Below the pieces are notes generated by a model. The model was not told where the DNA came from and ran no database searches. It saw only the letters and a program-made list of their open reading frames with translations. The position numbers and the translations under genes are program-made. Shown in pieces: positions 17,701-25,193 of a stretch of 64,000 nt of DNA. The stretch comes from UBA2336 sp965227265 (GTDB lineage Bacteria; Bacteroidota; Bacteroidia; Cytophagales; Cyclobacteriaceae): positions 186,001 to 250,000 of the forward strand of contig OZ245738.1 of assembly GCA_965227265.1 (NCBI GenBank), read 5' to 3'. Position 1 is the first letter of the stretch. Each line of letters begins with the position of its first letter.

Positions 17701-17913
17701 CCGGTATGAGTTGAAGCGATAGCCATCGTAGCGATATAAACCGTTCCCGGCAACCCAAATTAAGCCATGATGATCCTGAATGAGGTCGTTAACCTGCGAT
17801 GAATTAATAGTTCCTGGAATGTTAACATGATCGAACGGAAGCTCAGGATGCTGCGATTGAGCCCACCCGGCAGTGAGGGCACAGCACAGAAGGCATACGA
17901 GCAGCGGTCTCAC
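14755..17913 (-). CDS. Sensor histidine kinase with reg_prop/Y_Y_Y sensor region
   Basis: Membrane sensor of 1052 residues. GTG start at 17913 (MRPLLVCLLCCALTAGWAQS signal peptide). Residues about 25-690 form reg_prop beta-propeller repeats (motifs such as GLIWVAGNGLYRYDG, LWIGTEQFGVFVYD, LWVGTDGGVIHIFD), then a Y_Y_Y domain at about 690-765, one membrane helix at about 772-790, a coiled coil, HisKA with His837 in LSHDLRSPLTT, and HATPase_c with the N box around 950 (NIVSNALKFTP), EDEGIGMS and GTGIGLILCRKF. It ends there: no receiver or AraC domain, so unlike one-piece hybrid systems it needs a separate response regulator; none is adjacent. The ligand is unknown; such sensors often respond to sugars. 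Confidence 0.9.
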   Translation of the reverse strand: MRPLLVCLLCCALTAGWAQSQHPELPFDHVNIPGTINSSQVNDLIQDHHGLIWVAGNGLYRYDGYRFNSYRNINDSLSIAGQEIHCLFSDAKTNKLLIGTHTHGIVKRDYFSEKFIIIPSRDGVPIISNITQTSDGTIWGSSFDHGVFFVENDTLKKFNDLKERFNSNSCIASQGNKLLVGGNRTVYVIENKKLIDSIYIDFPNFNFSPVTRVTALATDRTGKLWIGTEQFGVFVYDTVSKTFIKHFSHDQSPFHHRITKIFEDKNGRIWILTKGDGLVVYSPLTDNYIHVAENPLSERSLSGNNCTSIFQDRNDIIWIGSTGDLNKYDPSKIKFRHIYNNPFAMVSLHDNMVRGVYEDDDKKLWVGTDGGVIHIFDEKRLSVEKIELEIDGKKRIAPLYFMDLDKKILLIGTSEGMMQYDRKTKRIEYYPPLKKYTQGQQVRQMVMHNGLLFYSSFGYLKSYNFKTKELKIYNDRTDPEGIKNATTLYVDNSNRLWVGIRDGISLYDSATDHFKRYGFEKIATRPLGTYFMILSIYEFQNKLWIGTFNDGLWTFDPSNLQNPVVTNVSKKRGIQNLTIYATLPDGEGSLWMSTNAGLTKYNPVSDQYLDFTVTEGLQQDEFNRLASARCTNGDIVFGGINGLNIFNPKNVTIAEEDYSPQFLNISIFDEEINADIPVQIDTSKTVSLAHDQNDIDISFFIPIYRNPKRYESFYTLEGYNQDWIKAESNMFHFANLKPGTYNFKLKTVSISGKEKIASFKFNVLNPFWQTWWFIVLTAIATCVIVITIIQGSLYRSKRDKERLEKLLTIRTQEIEKSREELANLNQKKDLIFSILSHDLRSPLTTLKGFLSILIDDHDLTKADIKKHAANIRNSVTSSLDLIDNTLFWSLSQTGNISYTPTFFSLNDMLQKIGSLYQLIIEKKRITFSIEFNENITLYADENMTYVSLRNIVSNALKFTPQGNAVKIKAFSKDNWGVIVVEDEGIGMSQTYLEKLFTEEQLPLTKGTNDEKGTGIGLILCRKFIQTNKGKLQVKSVEGKGSEFTIELPLTQD

Positions 17914-17916
17914 GGG

Positions 17917-18285
17917 TTAGTCTTCAGGGTAAGGTATGAAGACAAAGTTGGTAAACTCTTTGTCGATTACAAAGAGGCAGCAGAATTCGTCAGCGTCTTT
18001 GTAGGCATTTTTGAAATCTTCCTGTTTATCCGCGTCAACTATTCCGCGTTGTACAAATTCATCTAAAAAGGAAGCGTAGTAGTTCCAGTCTGTTTCAGCC
18101 TGTTGACTGATAATGATAACCTGTCCGATCGGCTGCTCGGTTTTGCAAACCGGGAAAATCGGGAAGGGTGAAATCTCACGCTTACGGATTTGATAGGAAG
18201 CTTCTTTGAGTGTGTCGGAGACCTTTACAAAATCGCTTGAAATTGTACCAAGGTATTTTCCGCTTAATTCTGGATCGTTTTGCAT
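17917..18285 (-). CDS. Conserved hypothetical protein
   Basis: Soluble protein of 122 residues starting at ATG 18285 (MQNDPELSGKYLG); an upstream TTG at 18306 would add seven residues. It is acidic, mixed alpha/beta, with the segments SQQAETDWNYYASFLDEFVQ and DEFCCLFVIDKEFTNFVFIP. I do not recognise a family. It lies 3 bp upstream of the sensor kinase start and 27 bp from the acpH-like stop, so it is probably in one transcript with both. Confidence 0.65.
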   Translation of the reverse strand: MQNDPELSGKYLGTISSDFVKVSDTLKEASYQIRKREISPFPIFPVCKTEQPIGQVIIISQQAETDWNYYASFLDEFVQRGIVDADKQEDFKNAYKDADEFCCLFVIDKEFTNFVFIPYPED

Positions 18286-18312
18286 GAGTGATAAATCAAT
18301 CCACAAAAGTAA

Positions 18313-18900
18313 TCAGTTGTTTCCAATAAACTCCTTACAATAAGAATCCAATACAGGAAAGAACTCCATGAACTCCTTCTTGAAGTCATCGTAATGTTCG
18401 CGCAGATCATTAACGGCTTCTTCCATTTTGGATTGAAAAGGAGTTCGCTTAGCCATGCCGCTTAATGATCGATGAATGCCTTCAACCTTACTATAATTCA
18501 CCAGCCAATTGCCGTTGATCATGTAAGGCATCATGTTATTAAGTTCAGCGGGTAGAATTGTATCAGACGAAGTAATGGTTTGGTAGGCTTGCTGGGCAAA
18601 TGTTTCAAGTGGTAATGAATGGAACTGATTCCAATTGGCTGCCAGAAAGTGATCATAAAAAACATCAACGATAACACCTGAGTAATGTCGGTACTTCGGT
18701 CGCAGCCGGTTTTTACTTTCGGTAACAATCGGATGACTGTCTGTAAATTCATCGATTGACCGATGAAGCTCAATGCCCTTTATAATTTCTGCGTCATATA
18801 GTTGAAGGTAAGACTTACCTTTTACAAAATCGCCCATAAAATTCCCGAGCATAATTTTAGGATTGTTGCCGGATAAATAAAGATGAGCCAGAAAATTCAT
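18313..18900 (-). CDS. acpH: Acyl carrier protein phosphodiesterase (AcpH/DUF479 family)
   Basis: Protein of 195 residues matching the family that removes the 4'-phosphopantetheine arm from acyl carrier protein. Typical segments: MNFLAHLYLSGNNPKIMLGN start, GDFVKG, ELHRSIDEFTDSHP, YSGVIVDVFYDHFLAANW, and the conserved FPVLDSY near the C-terminus. The Asp and His residues thought to bind metal (MGDFVKG, HRSIDEFTD, YDHFLA) are intact. First gene of a probable run with the hypothetical protein and the sensor kinase. Confidence 0.85.
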   Translation of the reverse strand: MNFLAHLYLSGNNPKIMLGNFMGDFVKGKSYLQLYDAEIIKGIELHRSIDEFTDSHPIVTESKNRLRPKYRHYSGVIVDVFYDHFLAANWNQFHSLPLETFAQQAYQTITSSDTILPAELNNMMPYMINGNWLVNYSKVEGIHRSLSGMAKRTPFQSKMEEAVNDLREHYDDFKKEFMEFFPVLDSYCKEFIGNN

Positions 18901-18982
18901 CCGTCAATATACCGGGATGTGAGGAATAAACTATTGATTATGATCGCAAGATTTTCCATCTTCAACAAAAAAATAGTACGGC

Positions 18983-19375
18983 ATGGCGTTAGAACAATTA
19001 AAACTTCTGGTCAACCTTGCCCGCATTGATGGCGATGTGGCCGAAAGGGAAAGGAAATATATTTCCAACATCGGATTAGCGAACAACATTTCGACTGAGG
19101 ATATTCAGCCGTTGTTTGAAAGGGATCATGAGTTTGTAGTGCCTTCCAATCTCAGCACCGAGCAGCGCTTCGGATATATTTTTAGCCTGGTGCAGCTTAT
19201 GAAGATTGATGAGCGCCTGTATAAAGATGAAATTCAATATTGTTCTAAAGTTGCGGCCAAGCTTGGGTATGACGAAACAGTGATGTTTGAGTTGATGCTT
19301 CATGTGCGTTCTGCGATGGAGAATGGTGAGATGCAGGTCTTAAAAAGGCTTACCGAACAATATCTTAGTAAATAA
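18983..19375 (+). CDS. TerB-like (tellurite resistance family) protein
   Basis: Protein of 130 residues, all-helical, with the TerB-like pattern: LKLLVNLARIDGDVAERERKY-type first helices (Asp-Gly-x-Val acidic turn), then LVQLMKIDERLYKDEI and VAAKLGYDETVMFELM. No transmembrane segment. The family is linked by name to tellurite resistance but its general function is unknown; metal binding through acidic residues is suspected. Divergent from acpH, 21 bp upstream of the amidohydrolase gene. Confidence 0.78.
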   Translation: MALEQLKLLVNLARIDGDVAERERKYISNIGLANNISTEDIQPLFERDHEFVVPSNLSTEQRFGYIFSLVQLMKIDERLYKDEIQYCSKVAAKLGYDETVMFELMLHVRSAMENGEMQVLKRLTEQYLSK

Positions 19376-19396
19376 TCACCCGCTTAATCTTCCAGC

Positions 19397-20677
19397 ATGA
19401 ATTTTAAACACCTCTTAACAATACTTTGGATTGTTCTTTCCTTTTCAGCGAATGCGCAAAAAACAATAATTCATTGCGGTAATCTTATCGATGGCAAAGC
19501 GAACGATGTTCAACCGCAAATGACATTAGTTGTGGAGGGTAATAAAATTATAGCAATCCAAAAAGGATTTACGCAACCTGCTTCAGGAGAGAAGCTGATA
19601 GACCTTAGTAAAAAAACTGTATTGCCCGGACTTATCGACATGCATGTTCACTTGGAAGGAGAGACCAGTGAGGGCGAAGACCTTGAACAGTTTACCCTGA
19701 ATGATGCGGATGTTGCGTTTCGTTCAACCGTGTTTGCTAAAAGAACATTGATGGCGGGTTTTACAACTGTGCGTGATCTGGGTGGATCAGGCGTTAACAT
19801 TGCCTTGCGTAATGCGATTAACCAAGGCTTGGTTGTTGGCCCCAGAATTTTCACCGCAGGTAAATCCATTGCCACTACGGGCGGTCATGCTGATCCCACT
19901 AACGGATATAGAAAAGAGTTGATGGGGAATCCTGGACCAAAAGAAGGTGTGATCAATTCTGCCGAAGAAGCACGGCAAGCAGTTCGGCAGCGATACAAAG
20001 AAGGATCGGATATGATCAAGATCACGGCAACGGGTGGCGTGCTTAGTCTGGCGAAAGATGGTTCTGGTCCGCAGTTTACCGATGAAGAATTGAAAGCAAT
20101 TATTGAAACGGCTAAAGATTATGGAATGCATACAGCAGCACATGCACATGGTGCGGAAGGAATGAAGCGCGCTGTACTTGCTGGTATCACAACCATTGAG
20201 CACGGAACAAAAATGACAACCGAAGTTATGGACTTGATGAAGCAAAAAGGAACGTATTATGTTCCCACTATAACAGCAGGAAAATTCGTAGCAGAGAAGG
20301 CAAAAGTACCCGGCTATTATCATCCCTTGGTTGCGCCAAAGGCACTAGAGATTGGTCCGATGATCCAAAAAACTTTTGGGGAAGCTTATAAGCGGGGAGT
20401 AAAGATTGCGTTCGGTACGGATGCCGGAGTATATCCGCATGGAGAGAACGGTAAAGAATTTGGTTACATGGTTGAAGTGGGCATGCCTCCGATGGAAGCT
20501 ATTAAATGCGCAACCATTGTTCCGGCTGGTATTTTAGGAATGAGTGATAAAATTGGAACGCTCGAGGCCGGAAAGTTTGCAGACATTGTTGCCGTAGATG
20601 AAAATCCACTTAAGAACATAGCAACTATGACAACCGTAAGCTTTGTAATGAAAAACGGAGTTATCTACAAAGAATAG
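19397..20677 (+). CDS. Exported amidohydrolase family protein
   Basis: Protein of 426 residues with a signal peptide (MNFKHLLTILWIVLSFSANAQK). It has the metal-dependent amidohydrolase fold of the imidazolonepropionase / Xaa-Pro dipeptidase subgroup: the HxH motif in IDMHVHLEGE, the Lys in DMIKITATGG, His in HAHGAEGM and in IEHGTKM, and Asp in FGTDAGVYPHG, then the C-terminal LEAGKFADIVAVDENP beta-sandwich region. All catalytic metal ligands appear intact. Substrate is not assigned; related secreted enzymes cleave prolidase-type dipeptides. Ends 3 bp before the convergent HMA-MauE gene. Confidence 0.88.
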   Translation: MNFKHLLTILWIVLSFSANAQKTIIHCGNLIDGKANDVQPQMTLVVEGNKIIAIQKGFTQPASGEKLIDLSKKTVLPGLIDMHVHLEGETSEGEDLEQFTLNDADVAFRSTVFAKRTLMAGFTTVRDLGGSGVNIALRNAINQGLVVGPRIFTAGKSIATTGGHADPTNGYRKELMGNPGPKEGVINSAEEARQAVRQRYKEGSDMIKITATGGVLSLAKDGSGPQFTDEELKAIIETAKDYGMHTAAHAHGAEGMKRAVLAGITTIEHGTKMTTEVMDLMKQKGTYYVPTITAGKFVAEKAKVPGYYHPLVAPKALEIGPMIQKTFGEAYKRGVKIAFGTDAGVYPHGENGKEFGYMVEVGMPPMEAIKCATIVPAGILGMSDKIGTLEAGKFADIVAVDENPLKNIATMTTVSFVMKNGVIYKE

Positions 20678-20680
20678 TTC

Positions 20681-21406
20681 TTACTGAATGATCAGCATTG
20701 CAGCGGCCATTCCTACCATTAACAAATCTTCAATAATAGTAACGGTGCTCATGGGCAGATTAAATACTGCACCTAAACACGCGCATTGAATTTTCTTTTT
20801 GTTTACTACACTTTCAATCACACCAATACTGCTCGCACCCATGATTATGATCGTTGCCCAATTGGTAATTGTTGAATCAAAATTTGTTAAGTAGGCGATT
20901 CCCAATCCGAGCTCCAAAAACGGATAGATAAATCCATAAGCTGGAATCTTCTTTGCTACGATATCGTACATCGCGTAACTGCTAGCGAAACCTTTCAGGT
21001 CAAGGAATTTGAAGAAGGAGAAAACTAAGAAGAATCCAGCCATGAATACATTCATGAACTGCATGGCATGAAATGCTTCAGAGTGATAAGAAGCAATGGC
21101 GGCTACCAGTGTAATGAATCCAAAGATTAACAGAATTGGTTTGTACGTTTTCAACCAACTTGTTGCCTCGGAACTTGACATAGCATGATCACTTACCTGC
21201 GGATTTTCTGAAATGGTATACTTCGGATTGCCGATAGCATGTTGAAGTTCAGGTGTGCTGATGTGCTTGCTCATTTCAATCACTGCTTGTTGCGGATCGA
21301 GCGTAATCTCTGCTGATAAAACATCGGGGTGCATTAAAAGCTGACTTTTAACTTTTGCTACACATCCATTGCAGGTTAATCCGGAAAGCTTATATGTATG
21401 GGTCAT
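20681..21406 (-). CDS. Heavy-metal-associated domain fused to MauE/DoxX-like redox membrane protein
   Basis: Protein of 241 residues in two parts. Residues 1-65 are an HMA ferredoxin-like fold with the metal motif Cys12-Asn-Gly-Cys15 (SGLTCNGCVAKVKS). After a linker, about 90-240 hold four or more membrane helices of the MauE/DoxX redox-associated family, with a Cys208-Ala-Cys210 pair in IQCACLGAVFNLP. MauE-type proteins help move reducing power for periplasmic disulfides. The fusion suggests copper or thiol chemistry, which is inference. It is the last gene of a seven-gene minus-strand run. Confidence 0.82.
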   Translation of the reverse strand: MTHTYKLSGLTCNGCVAKVKSQLLMHPDVLSAEITLDPQQAVIEMSKHISTPELQHAIGNPKYTISENPQVSDHAMSSSEATSWLKTYKPILLIFGFITLVAAIASYHSEAFHAMQFMNVFMAGFFLVFSFFKFLDLKGFASSYAMYDIVAKKIPAYGFIYPFLELGLGIAYLTNFDSTITNWATIIIMGASSIGVIESVVNKKKIQCACLGAVFNLPMSTVTIIEDLLMVGMAAAMLIIQ

Positions 21407-21423
21407 AAGATCACTTCAATAAT

Positions 21424-21777
21424 TTATTTAGTTCCAATCCAGCCCAGATGAGTGTGTTTGAAATCATCGGCATACTTTAAGCCGTAGCCGAATACCCGAT
21501 CCATTGAGCTGTGTGCAAATAACACAACTCCGGCAAGTGTAAGTTCATGAATCACGAAAAAAAATCCAGCGAGGTATAATACAATCGCAAAACCTTTGTG
21601 ATGAATGAGATTGTAAGCAATAGCCCCTATTTTGGTATTGACAAGATAACCGAGCATGCTTAAATCAGGCGTAAGCAGTAACGCCCAGAAAACCCATCCG
21701 GCAAACGGCAAAAATGAATTGAGGTATAAAGCAAGCCCGAACATGCAGGCTTCTTCGAGACGAAGCAGGTTTTTCAT
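21424..21777 (-). CDS. DUF4260 membrane protein
   Basis: Protein of 117 residues with three to four hydrophobic helices and the DUF4260 pattern (LRLEEACMFGLALYLN, GWVFWALLLTPDLSMLGYLV, HHKGFAIVLYLAG, HSSMDRVFGYGLKY, FKHTHLGWIG). The conserved His and Asp residues (HSSMDR, DDFKHTHLG) are kept. No function is established. Its start overlaps the stop of the preceding small membrane gene by 4 bp, so it is part of the same transcript. Confidence 0.85.
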   Translation of the reverse strand: MKNLLRLEEACMFGLALYLNSFLPFAGWVFWALLLTPDLSMLGYLVNTKIGAIAYNLIHHKGFAIVLYLAGFFFVIHELTLAGVVLFAHSSMDRVFGYGLKYADDFKHTHLGWIGTK

Positions 21778-21965
21778 TTTAGGATTTTAAAAAGGCCAGA
21801 GATAAAAAGAACAATACCTCCTAACATGTATAAGTATTTAAACTTTTGATAGGTCTTTTCTTCGTTATTCCCTTTGAAAGGTTTGTAAATTCTAAAACCT
21901 ATGAGAATCATTATTATTCCAATTATAAGATTGAAGTAGCCGTAAAAATTTCCGACCTGTTCCAT
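21774..21965 (-). CDS. Small two-helix membrane protein
   Basis: Protein of 63 residues with two membrane helices (about 8-25 and 48-62) separated by a basic, polar loop (KPFKGNNEEKTYQKFKYL). No recognised domain. Starts 3 bp after the asnB stop and overlaps the DUF4260 start, so it is co-transcribed with both. Confidence 0.65.
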   Translation of the reverse strand: MEQVGNFYGYFNLIIGIIMILIGFRIYKPFKGNNEEKTYQKFKYLYMLGGIVLFISGLFKILK

Positions 21966-21968
21966 AGA

Positions 21969-23873
21969 TTACTTTTCTTTATTATTAACATATTTTTTCC
22001 ACCAAAACTGAAAAACAATCAAGCCCCAAATCCGTGCGTGAACATCTCCCGGGTTAGACGAGAATAGTTGAGTTTTTAATTTTTCAATTTCCGAATAATT
22101 AAAAATGCCTTGCGCCTCGATCAGTTCTTTGGAAAGCAAATCGTCCACAATCATCGACCTCATTTCTTTGCGGAACCATTTCAATAGTGGCACTTCGAAA
22201 CCTTTTTTAGGTCTGTTATAAAGTTGAGCCGGAAGAATGTCCCGGAAAGCATCCTGTAAAATCCTTTTTCGAATATTTGGATTAATCTTAAAATCTTCTG
22301 GTAACGAGAAAATAAAATTCACTACTTCAAAATCAAGGAAAGGTGTTCTTACTTCGAGACTGTTTGCCATGCTCATCAAATCAACTTTTGTAAGCATGTC
22401 GTTGGGAAGAACAAGCTTTGTGTCGGTGAGCAAAATTTCATTTATACTGCCGGTTGAACCAATATCCTTTAATAGTTCAGATTTTGATTGCAGATAATGT
22501 TCATTTGAAATTTGACTCTTCGTATCTGCAGTCAGCAAGTTTTTGCTCTCGTTCTCATCCGCAAAGGAAGCCCAACTCCAATACCGTTCTTTAGGATAAA
22601 GCTTCATCCCTTCCGCAAACCGGTTGAACTGCCTGGCCTTGTTAGCGAACGGATTGCTGCGCGATTGCGGAATCATTTTCCAAAGTGGATTCAATGCGCT
22701 TACCGCTTTCTCTTTTAATCCGGGATGAAATGATCGATAGAATGCTGCATGTTTATTATACCCTGCCAATAATTCGTCCGCACCATCGCCCGACAACGCA
22801 ACAGTTGCATGCTTGCGTGTTTGTCTGCTAAGAATGTAAACGTTTATGGCCGATGAATCACCAAATGGCTCATCGAAGTAGTTTAAGATGTTGTGTACGT
22901 GTTCGTATAAATCATCATTCGTAAGCGAGAAGACAGTATGTTCTGTTTTAAAATGATCGGCTACAAGTTTCGCATAATGCGTTTCGTCAAAAAACTTTTC
23001 ATCCTTAAATCCGATGGAAAATGTGTGCAGATCAGGTTTGTGTTTGCTGGCTAACGCAGTAATTACCGATGAATCAATACCGCCACTTAAAAATGCCCCG
23101 ATCGGAACGTCAGAAATAAGCCTGCGCTGCACGGATTCATCCAGAAGTGCTTTTAGTTTTTCTTGTGCCTCTTCGTAACTGATTGTATTATTTTCTGTTT
23201 TCGGGATATCATAATACTTTTCAATAGACACTTCCCGATTCTTAATGGTGAGATAATGACCGGGCAATAATTTCTTTACGTTTTTGAAAATGGTATCTGG
23301 GGCAGGAGTGTAGTTAAGCTGTAGGTACGCGTATAGTGAAGTGAAATCTATCGTTTTGTCAATCCCATATTGAATGATCGATTTCATTTCCGAGGCAAAC
23401 AAAAATTTATCTTCATCAAAAAGATAAAGCAAAGGCTTTACACCATAGCGATCCCGGGCAATGAAGAAAGTTTGTTCAACTTTATCATAAATACAGAATG
23501 CATAAAAACCATTGAGCTTGTTCAAGCATTTTTCTTTTTCGAGAATGAATAACTTTAATAAAACCTCCGTGTCGGATTGAGAAAAGAAGGTTATCCCTTT
23601 TGCTTCCAATTGCTGGCGAAGCTCTTTATAGTTAAAGATCTCACCGTTATACGCGATGCAATATCGTTCGCTTTCATCCCACATAGGTTGATGGGCAACA
23701 GCAGATGTGTCAATAATGGAAAGTCTGCGATGTCCAAGCGCAACCCAATCATCGTTATAAATGTTTTGATTGTCCGGCCCACGTTGCTCTAAGCACATAG
23801 TAGCGGCCGCAATATTTACTTTATTGAACTTGCCAATAAGATTAAATGCAAATATGCCCGTGATGCCGCACAT
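21969..23873 (-). CDS. asnB: Asparagine synthase (glutamine-hydrolysing)
   Basis: Enzyme of 634 residues that makes asparagine from aspartate with ATP and glutamine. The N-terminal glutaminase domain is complete: Cys2 nucleophile (MCGITGIFAF), RGPDNQ, NGEIFNYKELR, and SDTEVLLKLF. The synthetase domain carries the ATP motif SGGIDSSVITALAS near residue 260, then SIGFKDEKFFDETHYA, ALSGDGADELLAGY, and MSMANSLEVRTPFLD. Length is typical of the envelope-polysaccharide-linked AsnB group. It lies in a tight operon with TlpA and membrane proteins, an unusual setting for plain asparagine synthesis. Confidence 0.94.
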   Translation of the reverse strand: MCGITGIFAFNLIGKFNKVNIAAATMCLEQRGPDNQNIYNDDWVALGHRRLSIIDTSAVAHQPMWDESERYCIAYNGEIFNYKELRQQLEAKGITFFSQSDTEVLLKLFILEKEKCLNKLNGFYAFCIYDKVEQTFFIARDRYGVKPLLYLFDEDKFLFASEMKSIIQYGIDKTIDFTSLYAYLQLNYTPAPDTIFKNVKKLLPGHYLTIKNREVSIEKYYDIPKTENNTISYEEAQEKLKALLDESVQRRLISDVPIGAFLSGGIDSSVITALASKHKPDLHTFSIGFKDEKFFDETHYAKLVADHFKTEHTVFSLTNDDLYEHVHNILNYFDEPFGDSSAINVYILSRQTRKHATVALSGDGADELLAGYNKHAAFYRSFHPGLKEKAVSALNPLWKMIPQSRSNPFANKARQFNRFAEGMKLYPKERYWSWASFADENESKNLLTADTKSQISNEHYLQSKSELLKDIGSTGSINEILLTDTKLVLPNDMLTKVDLMSMANSLEVRTPFLDFEVVNFIFSLPEDFKINPNIRKRILQDAFRDILPAQLYNRPKKGFEVPLLKWFRKEMRSMIVDDLLSKELIEAQGIFNYSEIEKLKTQLFSSNPGDVHARIWGLIVFQFWWKKYVNNKEK

Positions 23874-23876
23874 GAA

Positions 23877-24635
23877 CTATTTCTTGTAAAGTTTTTTTAG
23901 CTCATGATCCAAGTCACCACCAACATAACTTGAAACTATGAGGCCATTTTTATCAACAATAAAATAAGTTGGAATAGCCCGAATCTTAAAATATGTATGA
24001 AGACCAGCTTTTTTACCTCCGTATACAATTGGCCAAGTATACGTTGGATTTTTGCTTAGGAATTTTTCGACTTTGTCAATTGAATCATCCAGTGAAACAC
24101 TGTAAAGTTCAATATTGTATTTCTCTTTCAAGGCGTTAAATTTTTTCATGCTAGCTATACAAGGCCCGCACCACGTTGCCCAGAAATCAATAATCACGTA
24201 ATCTTTTCCGGATGAATACAGATCAGCAAGTTTGATGGTATCTCCGCTTACGGTTGCGAATGCCAGGGGCTTCACCTGAGAGCCAACCAATTCGCGCAAG
24301 AATTCAGTTTTGATTTCTGTTGCTTTAGCTTGAATTTCTTCGGTTAATGGTTTTTTTAAAACACTGATAACCATATCCATCAATTCATTGTCGGATAAAA
24401 AAGGTAAGCCGTAAAGATTTGCAGCAATCGCGCAGATGGCTAATTGTTTCATTTCCGGATCGGTTATCTTTTCTAATTCCGCATCAACGTATTTAGTGTA
24501 GCTGATCGTTAGTTCTTTATGATTTGTATAAATTTTGCTGGCAGAATAAACTGTGCGTAGGCTGTCGTACGTTGATTGCGCTATGCAACTGAGCGGCAAA
24601 AGGAAAATCAGAGTAGCTATAAATCGCTTAAGCAT
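23877..24635 (-). CDS. TlpA-like periplasmic thioredoxin
   Basis: Protein of 252 residues with a signal peptide (MLKRFIATLIFLLPLSCIAQ; the LSC could also be read as a lipobox). The N-terminal 25-120 region is helical and unassigned; about 120-250 is a thioredoxin fold with the active site Trp155-Cys156-Gly-Pro-Cys159 in FWATWCGPCIASMKKF and the cis-Pro segment near RAIPTYFIVDKNGLI. It should act as a thiol-disulfide oxidoreductase outside the inner membrane. It overlaps the upstream membrane gene by 8 bp and lies 3 bp from asnB. Confidence 0.88.
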   Translation of the reverse strand: MLKRFIATLIFLLPLSCIAQSTYDSLRTVYSASKIYTNHKELTISYTKYVDAELEKITDPEMKQLAICAIAANLYGLPFLSDNELMDMVISVLKKPLTEEIQAKATEIKTEFLRELVGSQVKPLAFATVSGDTIKLADLYSSGKDYVIIDFWATWCGPCIASMKKFNALKEKYNIELYSVSLDDSIDKVEKFLSKNPTYTWPIVYGGKKAGLHTYFKIRAIPTYFIVDKNGLIVSSYVGGDLDHELKKLYKK

Positions 24636-25191
24636 AATTTTTTCGCTGGTTGAAGAGCAATACGATTCGGATAACCAAAAGTATGCAAACCCATGAAAAT
24701 AATGTTACGAATTCCGGAAACGAGCCTCCCACTTGCAATTTACCCTGAATCCGTGACAAGTATGTCATGAAGAATACAAACCACACATAAAACAGGTAAA
24801 CGTTTTGGGTGATTAATTTTTTGTTGCCTGCAATGCGTTCATAGATAAAAGGCATGATGAAAATCATCGCGTACGCAAGTGCGCCTCCGGCTAGTCTTGC
24901 AGGAATGAATGTTCCACCTGAAAAATGAATGTAAGAAAGCAATTCAATCAAGTGAATGCCATGTGCAGCCGCAAAAACAAGAAAGAACTTCTCTGAGAGA
25001 ATTGTTGAAAGTTTATCCGCCTGATAAGGCAGAAGAATGAAGATGATACTAAAAATAAGAAGTGATAATCTTCCTGAGAAACGAGTTGTTGCCTGGAGGC
25101 CTTCTATATTCCATCCGTAAAACGATATCCCCAGTGCTGCCACAAGCAACTCCAAAATGATAATGAGGAACAGACTTCTTTTGAAAGTCAT
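24628..25191 (-). CDS. Hypothetical multi-pass membrane protein
   Basis: Protein of 187 residues with about five hydrophobic helices (near 8-25, 40-55, 68-85, 95-112, 125-145, 160-182). No motif I can name. Overlaps the TlpA gene by 8 bp and begins 2 bp after the FAD oxidoreductase stop, so it belongs to the same operon. It may be a membrane partner for one of the redox proteins; this is inference. Confidence 0.7.
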   Translation of the reverse strand: MTFKRSLFLIIILELLVAALGISFYGWNIEGLQATTRFSGRLSLLIFSIIFILLPYQADKLSTILSEKFFLVFAAAHGIHLIELLSYIHFSGGTFIPARLAGGALAYAMIFIMPFIYERIAGNKKLITQNVYLFYVWFVFFMTYLSRIQGKLQVGGSFPEFVTLFSWVCILLVIRIVLLFNQRKNYA

Positions 25192-25193
25192 GA

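Noticed and set aside
21969..23873. Peptide natural-product (lasso-type) cluster suggested by AsnB
   Set aside because: The AsnB glutaminase domain is complete, and no precursor peptide, leader peptidase or PqqD-like protein is next to it.
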